Made by a program: the position numbers and the translations under genes. DNA of 64,000 nucleotides from JAFEDN01 sp963697455 (lineage in GTDB: Bacteria > Pseudomonadota > Gammaproteobacteria > Coxiellales > Coxiellaceae), in assembly GCA_963697455.1 (NCBI GenBank), contig CAVOOI010000029.1, positions 1 to 64,000 of the forward strand. The letters run 5' to 3'. The first letter of the stretch is position 1, and each line of letters starts with the position of its first letter. The notes under the pieces are model-generated. The model had not been told where the DNA came from. It searched no databases and saw nothing but the letters and a program-made list of their open reading frames with translations. Shown here piece after piece: positions 51,938 through 59,362 of this stretch.

Positions 51938-52534
51938 CTACCAAAGTTCCAGCAGTTGATCCATAGTTTGAACTTTTAGCTTCTTAAACCCCCGATATTT
52001 GATATTAAATACAGTTTTCAGACTAATCCGCAACTGTTCCGCAATCCTTTCATGGGTATGGCCCTGGGTGATCAGCATTAATACCTGATACTCCCTATCG
52101 GTTAGGATATCGGTTGGAGAGGAATGCTGAATGACATCCAAACCTAAATCCGGCTGTAAATAGGTTTTACCTTTGGCAATGGTTTTAATAATTTCCGCGT
52201 TCAAATAGTTTGAATCTTTCGTTAAAAAGCCTTTGGCGGAAGTATTCAATAAACGATTGAGTATAGCCATGTCCGCGTTTTTCAACAGAATGATTATTTT
52301 AGTCTGAGTGAAATGGCGATGCATCCATTCACAAAAACTGTTGGCAGTCACATCCAGCAAATCATTAGATAATAACACCACCTCCGGTTGTTTTTTGCGA
52401 ATTAACTCCATCCCCGCACTACCGGTGGAAGCTTCCCCGACGATATCAATGACTTCGTCCGTGATTAATTTTTTAAGACCTAAACGAAAAATACGGTTAG
52501 CTTCGATCAAAGCGATTCTGATTTTAGTACTCAT
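51938..52534 (-). CDS. LuxR-type regulator with an atypical receiver domain
   Basis: A 198-residue protein with NarL-type layout. Receiver: IRIALIEANRIFRLGLKKL replaces the acidic pair (DD) by Glu-Ala, and VVLLSNDLLD puts Ser at the usual phospho-Asp position, while the Lys in GFLTKDS is kept. The LuxR HTH is intact: LTDREYQVLMLITQGHTHER and ISLKTVFNIKYRGFKKL. It therefore probably works without phosphorylation. It starts with an ATGA overlap to the preceding gene and lies upstream of hipA. Confidence 0.8.
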   Translation of the reverse strand: MSTKIRIALIEANRIFRLGLKKLITDEVIDIVGEASTGSAGMELIRKKQPEVVLLSNDLLDVTANSFCEWMHRHFTQTKIIILLKNADMAILNRLLNTSAKGFLTKDSNYLNAEIIKTIAKGKTYLQPDLGLDVIQHSSPTDILTDREYQVLMLITQGHTHERIAEQLRISLKTVFNIKYRGFKKLKVQTMDQLLELW

Positions 52535-53190
52535 GATGCAGTTTCATCCTGATCTTTGGCTGAGTCTTGGGCTTCTAACTGGGTCAGCAGTAATGGCTTA
52601 TAGCTCAATAACTTTGCCGCTTCCTGACCACCTTTGAACACCGCTAGTGCTTTTTTTTCATCGCCAACCAACATCAGTGTAGAGTTGTTAGCACCATCTC
52701 GCATCAAATGACTGGCATATGTTCTGCCGGTCATTTGTCGGGGATATTGAGCCAGGGGATTACGTCGGTAACTAACATATCGGCTTTCAAATTCTCGTTG
52801 CTTAAATGGTTCGTCTCTGACGTACATCTCGCATAACCGCACCCATCCGCCCATGTCGTAGATAACCGCGTGAATCAGTGGATCATCAAACACCAGGCTT
52901 TTATCGCCACCGATACGACGTATAGCATTCATGACCTTTGTCCAAGCTTGTTGTGCCTGCTGTAGAGAACTACCTTCCAAAGCTGCAACCAACTCCCCTG
53001 GTTTAGGCATAAAGCGATGACCTTCAGGACTCATGCAGTAATTAATTACCGCTTTTTCAAAATCTATCAGCGAGTATTGATGCAGGAAAAGCCAATAATT
53101 TTCAATATCTGTCATAGAAATGTCCGTGACAAACATCTGCGCCAGACCAGTGAGCAATTCTACAAATCGCTTTTTATCTTTGGCTTCCAT
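52531..53190 (-). CDS. DUF6475-like replication-associated protein
   Basis: A 219-residue protein with helical segments KKRFVELLTGLAQMF, IENYWLFLHQYSLIDFEKAV and FMPKPGELVAALEG, then RYVSYRRNPLAQYPRQMTG. Proteins of this type follow phage O-like proteins in Legionella/Coxiella-like elements and seem to act in initiation, like a loader; the family name is from memory. GAGGAGGT precedes ATG 53190, which overlaps the previous stop by 17 bases. Confidence 0.55.
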   Translation of the reverse strand: MEAKDKKRFVELLTGLAQMFVTDISMTDIENYWLFLHQYSLIDFEKAVINYCMSPEGHRFMPKPGELVAALEGSSLQQAQQAWTKVMNAIRRIGGDKSLVFDDPLIHAVIYDMGGWVRLCEMYVRDEPFKQREFESRYVSYRRNPLAQYPRQMTGRTYASHLMRDGANNSTLMLVGDEKKALAVFKGGQEAAKLLSYKPLLLTQLEAQDSAKDQDETAS

Positions 53191-54388
53191 GATTGACCTC
53201 CTCGGTAGAATTGCTTTGACTTAACCATTGTTCAGCCGCTGCAATATTGCTTTGCAACCGTTGTTCCGATTTGCCCAAAGGACGCGGTGGATTTGTCGCG
53301 TTGCGAATAAAGCGGTCGATCTGATCAGCAGATTTAAAAATTACATGCAAGCCATCATAGCGCTCGCCTCGATCATTTTGCCCCATATTATGGGGCGTAC
53401 AGGCACACCCACGAATGGCTTGGCATAATGCGGTCATGTCATAACCCATCGCTAAGGCGTTGTGAATACTTTTTTGGCGGCTTTTGTCTAACACAGCTTT
53501 GGGGTGATTCATGATGCGCTGCCAATAAGCAAAAATTTTTAGCGGCGCTTCAGACGACGATTTATCGTGTTTGGGTTTTTCCTTCCCACACCCTTCCTTT
53601 TCCCGTTCCAGTTCCAGTTCCTTTCCACATTCCCTTCCATATTCCTTTCCCTTTCCTTTCCCCTCGTGCTGATTTAAGGCAAATAAAGTAGCGTGATCTT
53701 CAGGAGGCTCACACGTTGGCGGCGCGAGCGGTGGTTGTAATAATTCCCTATTTTTACAAGCATTTATAAATTGCCTATCTGTAATTTTGCTCTCAAATAG
53801 TAGACGTTGCTCTTCCTGCAACGACACATTTACAATTCCATCATTGATTATCATTTTCTTATGCGAATTAATATATTTTCTGGAAATTGAAGCCGCCACA
53901 TGATCTAGTAATCCAGCCGTGGGGTTCGCGAGAGCCACGGGTGAAGCAGCCATGGTCTGCGCATTCAAATCATGAACATTCAGGCTATTTACATCCAGAA
54001 AATAGTTGGTATTGGTCGAATCAAGCGGCGTTTTTAAGACAAGGCCTTGCTTGATATCTGGAATCTGGCTTTTGGACTCTTTGTTATTGATACATTGGTG
54101 CTTAGACCAACTTGGAATATAACCATAAACGATCCCTTGGACTTCATAGGCCACCACAAAACCCGACTCTGCCAGCGCATCGAGTACAGTTGGCATCTCA
54201 ACGTTGTCGTAAGGCAAAATATCTAGTTTTAACCGACGCGGCTGCCAACGAAACCGCCCTTCACGATCACAGCAGGTAAATAAGCCAATATAAACTAAAC
54301 GTAAAGGCAGCTGATAGCGTTGTTCCGCTTCAAATAGCCCTTCATGCTTAAAAAGCTCAGGCTTAACAGTTCTAATTCGACCCATCAT
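53174..54388 (-). CDS. Phage O-like replication initiator
   Basis: A 404-residue protein. The N-terminal winged-helix-like region (RIRTVKPELFKHEGLFE; LVYIGLFTCCDREGRFRW; PYDNVEMPTVLDALAESGFV) is typical of phage/ICE replication proteins. The middle is a low-complexity Glu/Lys/Gly segment (GKGKGKEYGRECGKELELER). The C-terminal part (KIFAYWQRIMNHPKAVLDK; IRGCACTPHNMGQND) resembles the replisome-binding region. It presumably starts ICE replication at a nearby origin not identified. AAGGAG precedes ATG 54388. Confidence 0.7.
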   Translation of the reverse strand: MMGRIRTVKPELFKHEGLFEAEQRYQLPLRLVYIGLFTCCDREGRFRWQPRRLKLDILPYDNVEMPTVLDALAESGFVVAYEVQGIVYGYIPSWSKHQCINNKESKSQIPDIKQGLVLKTPLDSTNTNYFLDVNSLNVHDLNAQTMAASPVALANPTAGLLDHVAASISRKYINSHKKMIINDGIVNVSLQEEQRLLFESKITDRQFINACKNRELLQPPLAPPTCEPPEDHATLFALNQHEGKGKGKEYGRECGKELELEREKEGCGKEKPKHDKSSSEAPLKIFAYWQRIMNHPKAVLDKSRQKSIHNALAMGYDMTALCQAIRGCACTPHNMGQNDRGERYDGLHVIFKSADQIDRFIRNATNPPRPLGKSEQRLQSNIAAAEQWLSQSNSTEEVNHGSQR

Positions 54389-55094
54389 TATCTCCTTTTG
54401 GTTGTTGTAAAATAAAATAGCCTCGCACCATGATCTGTAAGATCATCATTTCTTTAGATAAATCAAATTTTTTATTGAAATTCTGTTTTGCTTTTTTCGC
54501 ATAGGCGACGATTTCTTTATGACTTAAACTGAGAATGCGTTTCTGCTCTTCGGTGGGATACTGCGTCAACCGAGCTGCGGTGGAAATTCCAATTATTTTT
54601 TCATCCATCGCCCGAATTAAACTGGCACAGCCTAATTCAATGACTCGCTTTGCCTCTCGGTAGGATTGGTGATTACCCAAAGCTACATATTTTGCTGCCA
54701 TCACATCACTCCGATACTTTTTCGCGTCAAAATTTTGACGCGCCAGTGAAGATTTTTGACGATTATTTTGATCAATTTTCTTTCTTTCCTGGGTTTTCAA
54801 GGCTTCTTCATAGGCTATACCCTGCTTGACTCGTTCACTGATCGGGAGATGATGAATAGTAAAGGAATGACTATCTAGTTGCTGCTTCAAAACCGTGCTG
54901 AGACCCTGTAATAATTGATGGCGCGATACGGTATTATCGGTTGCGCGCTCTATTAAAATAGCGTCTTCTATGCTAATTTTACGTGCCGAATTCAATAAAT
55001 AGCTCACACGCTCTGGTTTTACCCCCATCTTTCGCGCGAGTTTCTTTTGAGAGCCGCAATAGCGAATGGCCTTACTGATCCAGTAATCAAGCAT
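54372..55094 (-). CDS. Cro/YdaS-type HTH protein leading the replication operon (240 aa)
   Basis: The N-terminal 65 residues form a Cro/YdaS HTH (LDYWISKAIRYCGSQKKLA, then GVKPERVSYLLNSARKI). The rest is helical and basic, with phrases RQNFDAKKYRSDVMAA and SYREAKRVIELGCASLIRA, not recognised. The start at 55094 (ribosome site GGAG) is preferred over an upstream TTG. It is the first gene of the replication/regulation operon and probably its autoregulator; a 16-bp palindrome lies upstream. Confidence 0.65.
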   Translation of the reverse strand: MLDYWISKAIRYCGSQKKLARKMGVKPERVSYLLNSARKISIEDAILIERATDNTVSRHQLLQGLSTVLKQQLDSHSFTIHHLPISERVKQGIAYEEALKTQERKKIDQNNRQKSSLARQNFDAKKYRSDVMAAKYVALGNHQSYREAKRVIELGCASLIRAMDEKIIGISTAARLTQYPTEEQKRILSLSHKEIVAYAKKAKQNFNKKFDLSKEMMILQIMVRGYFILQQPKGDNDGSN

Positions 55095-55156
55095 GAGGGC
55101 ATCGCTCCTACGATTTAATTTTAATTCCGTCAAAATTCATAAAAATCATGCTAACC

Positions 55157-55188
55157 CAAAAACACAGTGAAATTTCACTGTATTTTTG
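55157..55188. promoter_or_regulatory. 16-bp palindrome upstream of the replication operon
   Basis: CAAAAACACAGTGAAA (55157-55172) pairs with 55173-55188 with a single mismatch and no spacer. It lies about 60 bases upstream of the Cro-like start, in the space between the divergent operons. The probable operator for the Cro-like protein. Confidence 0.65.
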
Positions 55189-55283
55189 TAATAACATAAT
55201 CATCATCAAAAACACTTAATCATCAAGGGATATCACGATGAACGGACAATAATTTAATTGAATTAAAATTGGAGTCAAATTCC

Positions 55284-55353
55284 AGAGAACAGGGAAACCA
55301 AACCTTTTTTCTCTAATGAAACTATTATTTGAGAATCACCGAATGGTTTTCTG
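55284..55353 (+). ncRNA. Pseudoknot leader of the AlpA-like gene
   Basis: On the plus strand: AGAGAA (55284-55289), CAGGGAAACCA (55290-55300), TTCTCT (55309-55314), TGGTTTTCTG (55344-55353), again in the order a-b-a'-b'. a pairs with a' perfectly and b with b' with one bulge and one wobble. TTCTCT can alternatively pair with AGAGAA at the ribosome site (GGAGAGAAATATG). The linker is longer than in the other leaders. Confidence 0.5.
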
Positions 55354-55383
55354 CTGAAAACAATTAACATTTTGGAGAGAAAT

Positions 55384-55608
55384 ATGAAAAAAACAGAACC
55401 AACAGAAGCTTTTAAAAAGCTTTTTCAAACCAGGACAGACCTCTTAACTCGAAAACAGGCTGCGGAATATTTAGGGATTACCCCTCGTACTCTTGCGGTG
55501 TGGGCTTGTGTAAAGCGCTATGGCTTGCCTTACGTTAAAATAGGCAGGCTGGTTAAATATCGGCGGTCAGATTTGGATAGTTTTATTGAACATCGAACAA
55601 TTATATAA
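55384..55608 (+). CDS. AlpA/excisionase-type HTH protein (74 aa)
   Basis: A short MerR-fold helix-turn-helix protein: LTRKQAAEYLGITPRTLAVW, then YVKIGRLVKYRRSDLDSFIE, the standard HTH_17 pattern. Such proteins act as excision factors or activators in integrated elements. ATG 55384 overlaps GGAGAG; an upstream TTG is rejected. It is divergent from the replication operon and carries one of the shared leaders. Confidence 0.8.
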   Translation: MKKTEPTEAFKKLFQTRTDLLTRKQAAEYLGITPRTLAVWACVKRYGLPYVKIGRLVKYRRSDLDSFIEHRTII

Positions 55609-55637
55609 TAAAATTCAATAATTAACAGGAAGATAAA

Positions 55638-56345
55638 ATGAGTAAAATTCTTGAAAAAATCTGTTGGATTTGCGGTGGCATTGCCACTACAAAAGAACAC
55701 ATAATCAAAAAAACAGATGTAGAAGCCTTGTTTGGATCGAGAAGCTACCAAAATAAAAAAATATTCAAAACGGACTTCGATAGAAATAAAAATTTTGCTA
55801 TTCAGGGCGCTAGCTCTAATCAGTTAAAACATGATGTTAATTTTTGTGCAAAATGTAATAGCGAGACAACTCAGCCATACGATAAAGCGTATAAAGAATT
55901 TTCAACCTATATCCGAAATAACTTTAAAGAAATTAAAAAGAACAGATTCATGAATATGAATTTAATTTTTGGTAAACGAAAATCAAAAGAAATGCAAAAA
56001 AATTTGTTTTGCTATTTTATAAAATGCTTTGGTTGTCAATTAGACAAATTGGGACTGTCAATCCCTAATGAAATAAAATATACCATCTCCTCAGGATTTG
56101 ATTTTAAAAATACACTTAAAATACGCATTTTCATTGACAAAAGAGAAAATCATCTAGGGAATATACCTTTTGATGGGATATATAGAAATGGGAACCATAG
56201 CGACTATTTGTGGGCACAATATAATGGCTGGTTTACAACAATTTATATATATAATCAATTAGAACTACGACCTGATGAATGGTGCGGAAAATCTAAAAGA
56301 ATTTTTCTCACTAATAAAGTCCCAGACTGGCAAGATTTAATTTAA
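55638..56345 (+). CDS. HNH-like zinc-binding protein (235 aa)
   Basis: The N-terminal CWICGG, TTKEHII and later NFCAKCNSETTQPYDKAY give two Cys pairs and a Lys-Glu-His, the arrangement of HNH-fold nucleases with a zinc site. The C-terminal 120 residues are beta-rich (KYTISSGFDF; IRIFIDKRENHLG). It may be a DNA/RNA nuclease or merely zinc-binding; the second catalytic His is not evident. AGGAAG precedes ATG 55638. It follows the AlpA-like gene. Confidence 0.55.
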   Translation: MSKILEKICWICGGIATTKEHIIKKTDVEALFGSRSYQNKKIFKTDFDRNKNFAIQGASSNQLKHDVNFCAKCNSETTQPYDKAYKEFSTYIRNNFKEIKKNRFMNMNLIFGKRKSKEMQKNLFCYFIKCFGCQLDKLGLSIPNEIKYTISSGFDFKNTLKIRIFIDKRENHLGNIPFDGIYRNGNHSDYLWAQYNGWFTTIYIYNQLELRPDEWCGKSKRIFLTNKVPDWQDLI

Positions 56346-56399
56346 TTAATTTTCGATCGTAAAAACTAATTTTGGTCAAAGCCCCCTATTTTTTTAAGG

Positions 56400-56460
56400 A
56401 AGCTGCTAGAGGTGACAGAGCAGCTTTAAAAAAGCTGTAAATGGCAAGCTCACGCTGCCA
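56400..56460. terminator. Hairpins between convergent genes
   Basis: AAGCTGC (56400-56406) pairs with GCAGCTT (56420-56426), followed by an A/T run; TGGCA (56442-56446) pairs with TGCCA (56456-56460). They lie between the HNH-like gene and the convergent Sel1-like gene, where terminators are expected. Confidence 0.45.
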
Positions 56461-56487
56461 TCTATTTTATACATGTTGACTGCTATC

Positions 56488-57414
56488 TTATCTGGAGAGT
56501 CCATTCATTAACTTTTCTATATTAAGAGATGAGAGCGAGCTTTGAATCTTAAAACATCCTAGATCAATCTCACTTGGCATAACAAAATAACTTTTCTCAT
56601 ATTTTTCAAGCAATTTCATTGCTTCAGTCTTCTGATCTTGAGTCAAGTTTTCATAAAGTGCATCTCTATCTCTCTGATTCCATTTTAAATTTTCTTCAGC
56701 CATTTTATCGAAAGGCTGTACATTTAATCGTACCCATGAAGCTACAGATAAGTTTTCCCATACATAAGCAAGAACATAATTTTGGGGAACTCCAATACCT
56801 TGCCTATATAAATCACTTAACGTACCTTGTGCGGCAGTGTTTCCATTTTTAGCAGCTTTAGTAAGCCAGAAAATAGCTTTATTGACATCTGGAAGGGGAA
56901 CTGGTGCCTTATCGTTTTTAACATCCCACGAATCTTTTGTTTGGTTTTTACCAGAAATATTAATTTCATTGAGATATATTTCTGCAAGATTATTTTGAGC
57001 CAAACTAGAACCAAGATCAGCAGCTTTCTCATAATTCTTTATAGCTTGAATTAAATCTTGGGGAGCACCTTTTGCCCCATAAAAAAGACTACCACTCCTA
57101 TATTTTGCTTCAAACAAATCGCCTAAAATAAAGTACGGATATGCACTATTGCCATTAATAGAAACAGATTTATTCAACCTTTCAACGACTTCATTAAAAC
57201 TGGCATTATCATGAATGAAATTTAACCTACAAATACCCGTCATAAAATAATAGAACGCGGAATTTTCTTCTAGGTTTTTTTGGTCACCGTCGTATTGTTG
57301 ACATTTTTCTACCACAGTCTCATTTACTGGATTTATTGTGGTAGAATTGCTCTGCTCAGCAAATGATTCAGAACATCCAATCCAAATAAAAATTAATAAG
57401 ATTATTTTTTTCAT
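56488..57414 (-). CDS. Exported Sel1-repeat protein
   Basis: A 308-residue protein with a signal peptide (MKKIILLIFIWIGCSESFA). Sel1-like helical repeats follow: AIKNYEKAADLGSSLAQNNL, AIFWLTKAAKNGNTAAQGTL, SDLYRQGIGVPQNYVLAYVW. Sel1 repeats bind proteins and are frequent in Legionella-type exported proteins that touch host cells. AAGGAT precedes ATG 57414. No operon partner is seen. Confidence 0.75.
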   Translation of the reverse strand: MKKIILLIFIWIGCSESFAEQSNSTTINPVNETVVEKCQQYDGDQKNLEENSAFYYFMTGICRLNFIHDNASFNEVVERLNKSVSINGNSAYPYFILGDLFEAKYRSGSLFYGAKGAPQDLIQAIKNYEKAADLGSSLAQNNLAEIYLNEINISGKNQTKDSWDVKNDKAPVPLPDVNKAIFWLTKAAKNGNTAAQGTLSDLYRQGIGVPQNYVLAYVWENLSVASWVRLNVQPFDKMAEENLKWNQRDRDALYENLTQDQKTEAMKLLEKYEKSYFVMPSEIDLGCFKIQSSLSSLNIEKLMNGLSR

Positions 57415-57466
57415 AACTTATCCTTAAAAAAGAAGAGCATATTTGTCAATTCTACTTATGGGTAGG

Positions 57467-58300
57467 TTATAAATGAGCTTTCATTATCCAATAATAAATT
57501 AAACCAGCAATAACAGTGCTTGCTATACCTGCCCCCCATGATACTAGATTAGGCCAGTACCGTTCTAACCATATTGGTTTTTTTTCCTTCATACAAATAT
57601 AAGCGTTTGGAATAAAACGAGAATGTACCCATACAAAGATTTGAAGCAATAAAAATATGAAAAGTACGAATAGACCACGAAATATTGTAGAATTTATACT
57701 TGGGATAATAACAAGCATTGCCATAAAAATTAACGCGCCAATATTGAGTCCGAATTTTTTATACGCAGTAATTAGAGCAATTTTATATTTCTTTAAAAAG
57801 ATAGCTAAACCTTCCGCTTTACCTATCACCCATGATTCTTGCACACCCTGAACACGTAGGCTATTAGCACCATGTGCTCTTAACTCGATCGTGACTGTAC
57901 GAGCAATTCCATTACTTTCTATTTCCTGAATATGCATTCTTAAATAATTCAAAATATCGAGATGTTGCGCATCTTTTAAAAAATCTTCTTCATATTTCGT
58001 AATTTCACTTCCGTAATTTATATTATAGGTTACGATCAATCGACTTGAGGTAAAGTCCTTTTTAATTTGATTAAAGAGTTGCTTAATATCAACCATAAAT
58101 AATCGGATAGAATCAATATCAATATTTTTTGCATGAATCTGCTCAGGCGTTATTGAATCAAAATGTACTGGAAAAAAATCATGAGGGAAAGCGTTAAAAG
58201 TTCCGCCTGTACCTATAGTAGTCTCCCATTTTCCTCTAAGCTGACCCTGAGGGGTAAGGATTGCTTCCAACGTTAGAATCCCAATTTTCTGGTCATTCAT
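57467..58300 (-). CDS. Membrane protein, possibly the second half of a split gene (277 aa)
   Basis: The N-terminus (IGILTLEAILTPQGQLRGKW; IGTGGTFNAFPHDFFP) is beta-rich. A helical region follows, then three or four membrane segments (LNIGALIFMAMLVIIPSI; RGLFVLFIFLLLQIFVWV; SWGAGIASTVIAGLIYYWIM). No family is named. It overlaps the 70-codon gene upstream by 8 bases (ATGA), and the joined sequences read like one domain, so a frameshift or translational coupling is possible. The ribosome site is weak. Confidence 0.55.
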   Translation of the reverse strand: MNDQKIGILTLEAILTPQGQLRGKWETTIGTGGTFNAFPHDFFPVHFDSITPEQIHAKNIDIDSIRLFMVDIKQLFNQIKKDFTSSRLIVTYNINYGSEITKYEEDFLKDAQHLDILNYLRMHIQEIESNGIARTVTIELRAHGANSLRVQGVQESWVIGKAEGLAIFLKKYKIALITAYKKFGLNIGALIFMAMLVIIPSINSTIFRGLFVLFIFLLLQIFVWVHSRFIPNAYICMKEKKPIWLERYWPNLVSWGAGIASTVIAGLIYYWIMKAHL

Positions 58301-58505
58301 CTACTTCTTTAGTTGGCTTACTCGTTATTCTCAGTCTATCTGTAAATGCTCCAGTAACCTCATATACTGTTATACCAAATTTATCGTCCATTACACGCAC
58401 AAAACCCTGAATGCCAGGTTCGGTTTCTTTAAACTCTATAAACAAGTTACCGGTATTAGTACCGAATAATTTACCTACCCAAAGCTTCCCAATACTTGTT
58501 GCCAT
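58293..58505 (-). CDS. Small beta-rich protein upstream of the membrane protein (70 aa)
   Basis: It reads GKLWVGKLFGTNTGNLFIEF, then FVRVMDDKFGITVYEVTGAF, a beta-strand domain. The glycine pattern continues naturally into the start of the next gene (GILTLEAILTPQGQLRGKW). AAGG precedes ATG 58505. It may be a separate product or the N-terminal half of a split protein. Confidence 0.5.
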   Translation of the reverse strand: MATSIGKLWVGKLFGTNTGNLFIEFKETEPGIQGFVRVMDDKFGITVYEVTGAFTDRLRITSKPTKEVDE

Positions 58506-58604
58506 CTAAATTGCCTTATACTTTCATCCATATAAAACGTAGCACTAATGTAGCAAAAAATAATCCTTCCCTATCGGGGGATCATATAACTATTTGATTA
58601 TATT

Positions 58605-58649
58605 GAAGCTGGCGATCTGAATCGAACAGACGACCGGCTGATTACAAAG
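58605..58649 (-). other. 3' half of a tRNA-Thr(TGT): candidate attachment site
   Basis: On the minus strand, TTTGTAA (anticodon loop) is followed by TCAGC, a variable loop, a five-base-pair T arm with TTCGATT loop (GTCTG / CAGAT), and the acceptor strand CGCCAGC. The 5' half is missing: the bases before the loop do not pair with TCAGC. Tyrosine integrases commonly recombine inside a tRNA anticodon or T arm and leave such 3' halves at the element end. No second copy was found in the window. Confidence 0.65.
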
Positions 58650-58662
58650 TCTCGTATCAGGG

Positions 58663-58769
58663 TTTCTATTTTTGTCTATATTTTTCTATCTATTTATATT
58701 TAAAGATTTTTTTACTTTTTTGATCTTCTCTATTTTTCTTTAAACTACTATAAATTTCTATATTTTTCT
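58663..58769 (+). repeat. Four 13-base repeats TCTATATTTTTCT-like near the tRNA half
   Basis: Copies at 58663-58675 (TTTCTATTTTTGT), 58675-58687, 58727-58739 (one mismatch) and 58757-58769 (identical to the second). Short repeats within 100 bases of a tRNA-derived crossover resemble integrase arm-binding sites in a phage or ICE attP. The AT-richness of the area calls for caution. Confidence 0.5.
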
Positions 58770-59362
58770 TTGCACATTTACACCCAGATTACACCTACGA
58801 CATGAGATCGTAAAACCAGCTTCATATTAATTTGGAAATGATCCTATCATAAAGGAGGCTATAGAGCTATAAATAACCTACACATAAAATTAAAAACCCA
58901 CCCTGCCTTAAGGTCTAAATCGTGGAAAGACAAGCTATTGTGATTATCAATTTAGATAATCGTAAATGGTTAGTATTTGTATAAATTTAATACAAATACG
59001 GTAAAATGTATAAAGCAAAAAAAACTGTTACCTTGAACTAAATTCAACTCAAAAAGTATCGAGTTCTTTAGTTTAATTTGCGGACATAATTCTTCAACTA
59101 TGGCAGCTAGAGCAATGTATAGTGGAATCAGTATAAAGCGTTCGGTTTTTTTCAAATGCAAAGGCGCTTGGTCTGGGTGTGCGACCCTAGTTTAATCTGA
59201 AGTTCCCAAGGCAGTATTTCCACTTGAAAAATTTTAAACCAGCCCCAAATAGAAAACCAATGAGCGATATATTGAACCGGATCGTCATTTTCACGATTTC
59301 ACAAATGGTCTTCTTAATATAATTGACCCATCACCAAATATATAGATTGGGAGTTTCTTGTT
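58770..59362. other. Intergenic region with a decayed coding fragment (59152-59295)
   Basis: A minus-strand frame without a start reads ENDDPVQYIAHWFSIWGWFK, then VEILPWELQIKLGSHT and a stop at 59152-59154. It looks like the end of a lost gene. The nearby frame 58970-59161 may be another piece, but I could not connect them. No other gene is seen. Confidence 0.35.

Noticed and set aside
53595..53680. Repetitive C/T-rich tract (possible CRISPR or simple repeat)
   Set aside because: It is the low-complexity Glu/Lys/Gly coding segment of the phage O-like protein; there is no spacer-repeat structure. No CRISPR array was seen anywhere in the window.
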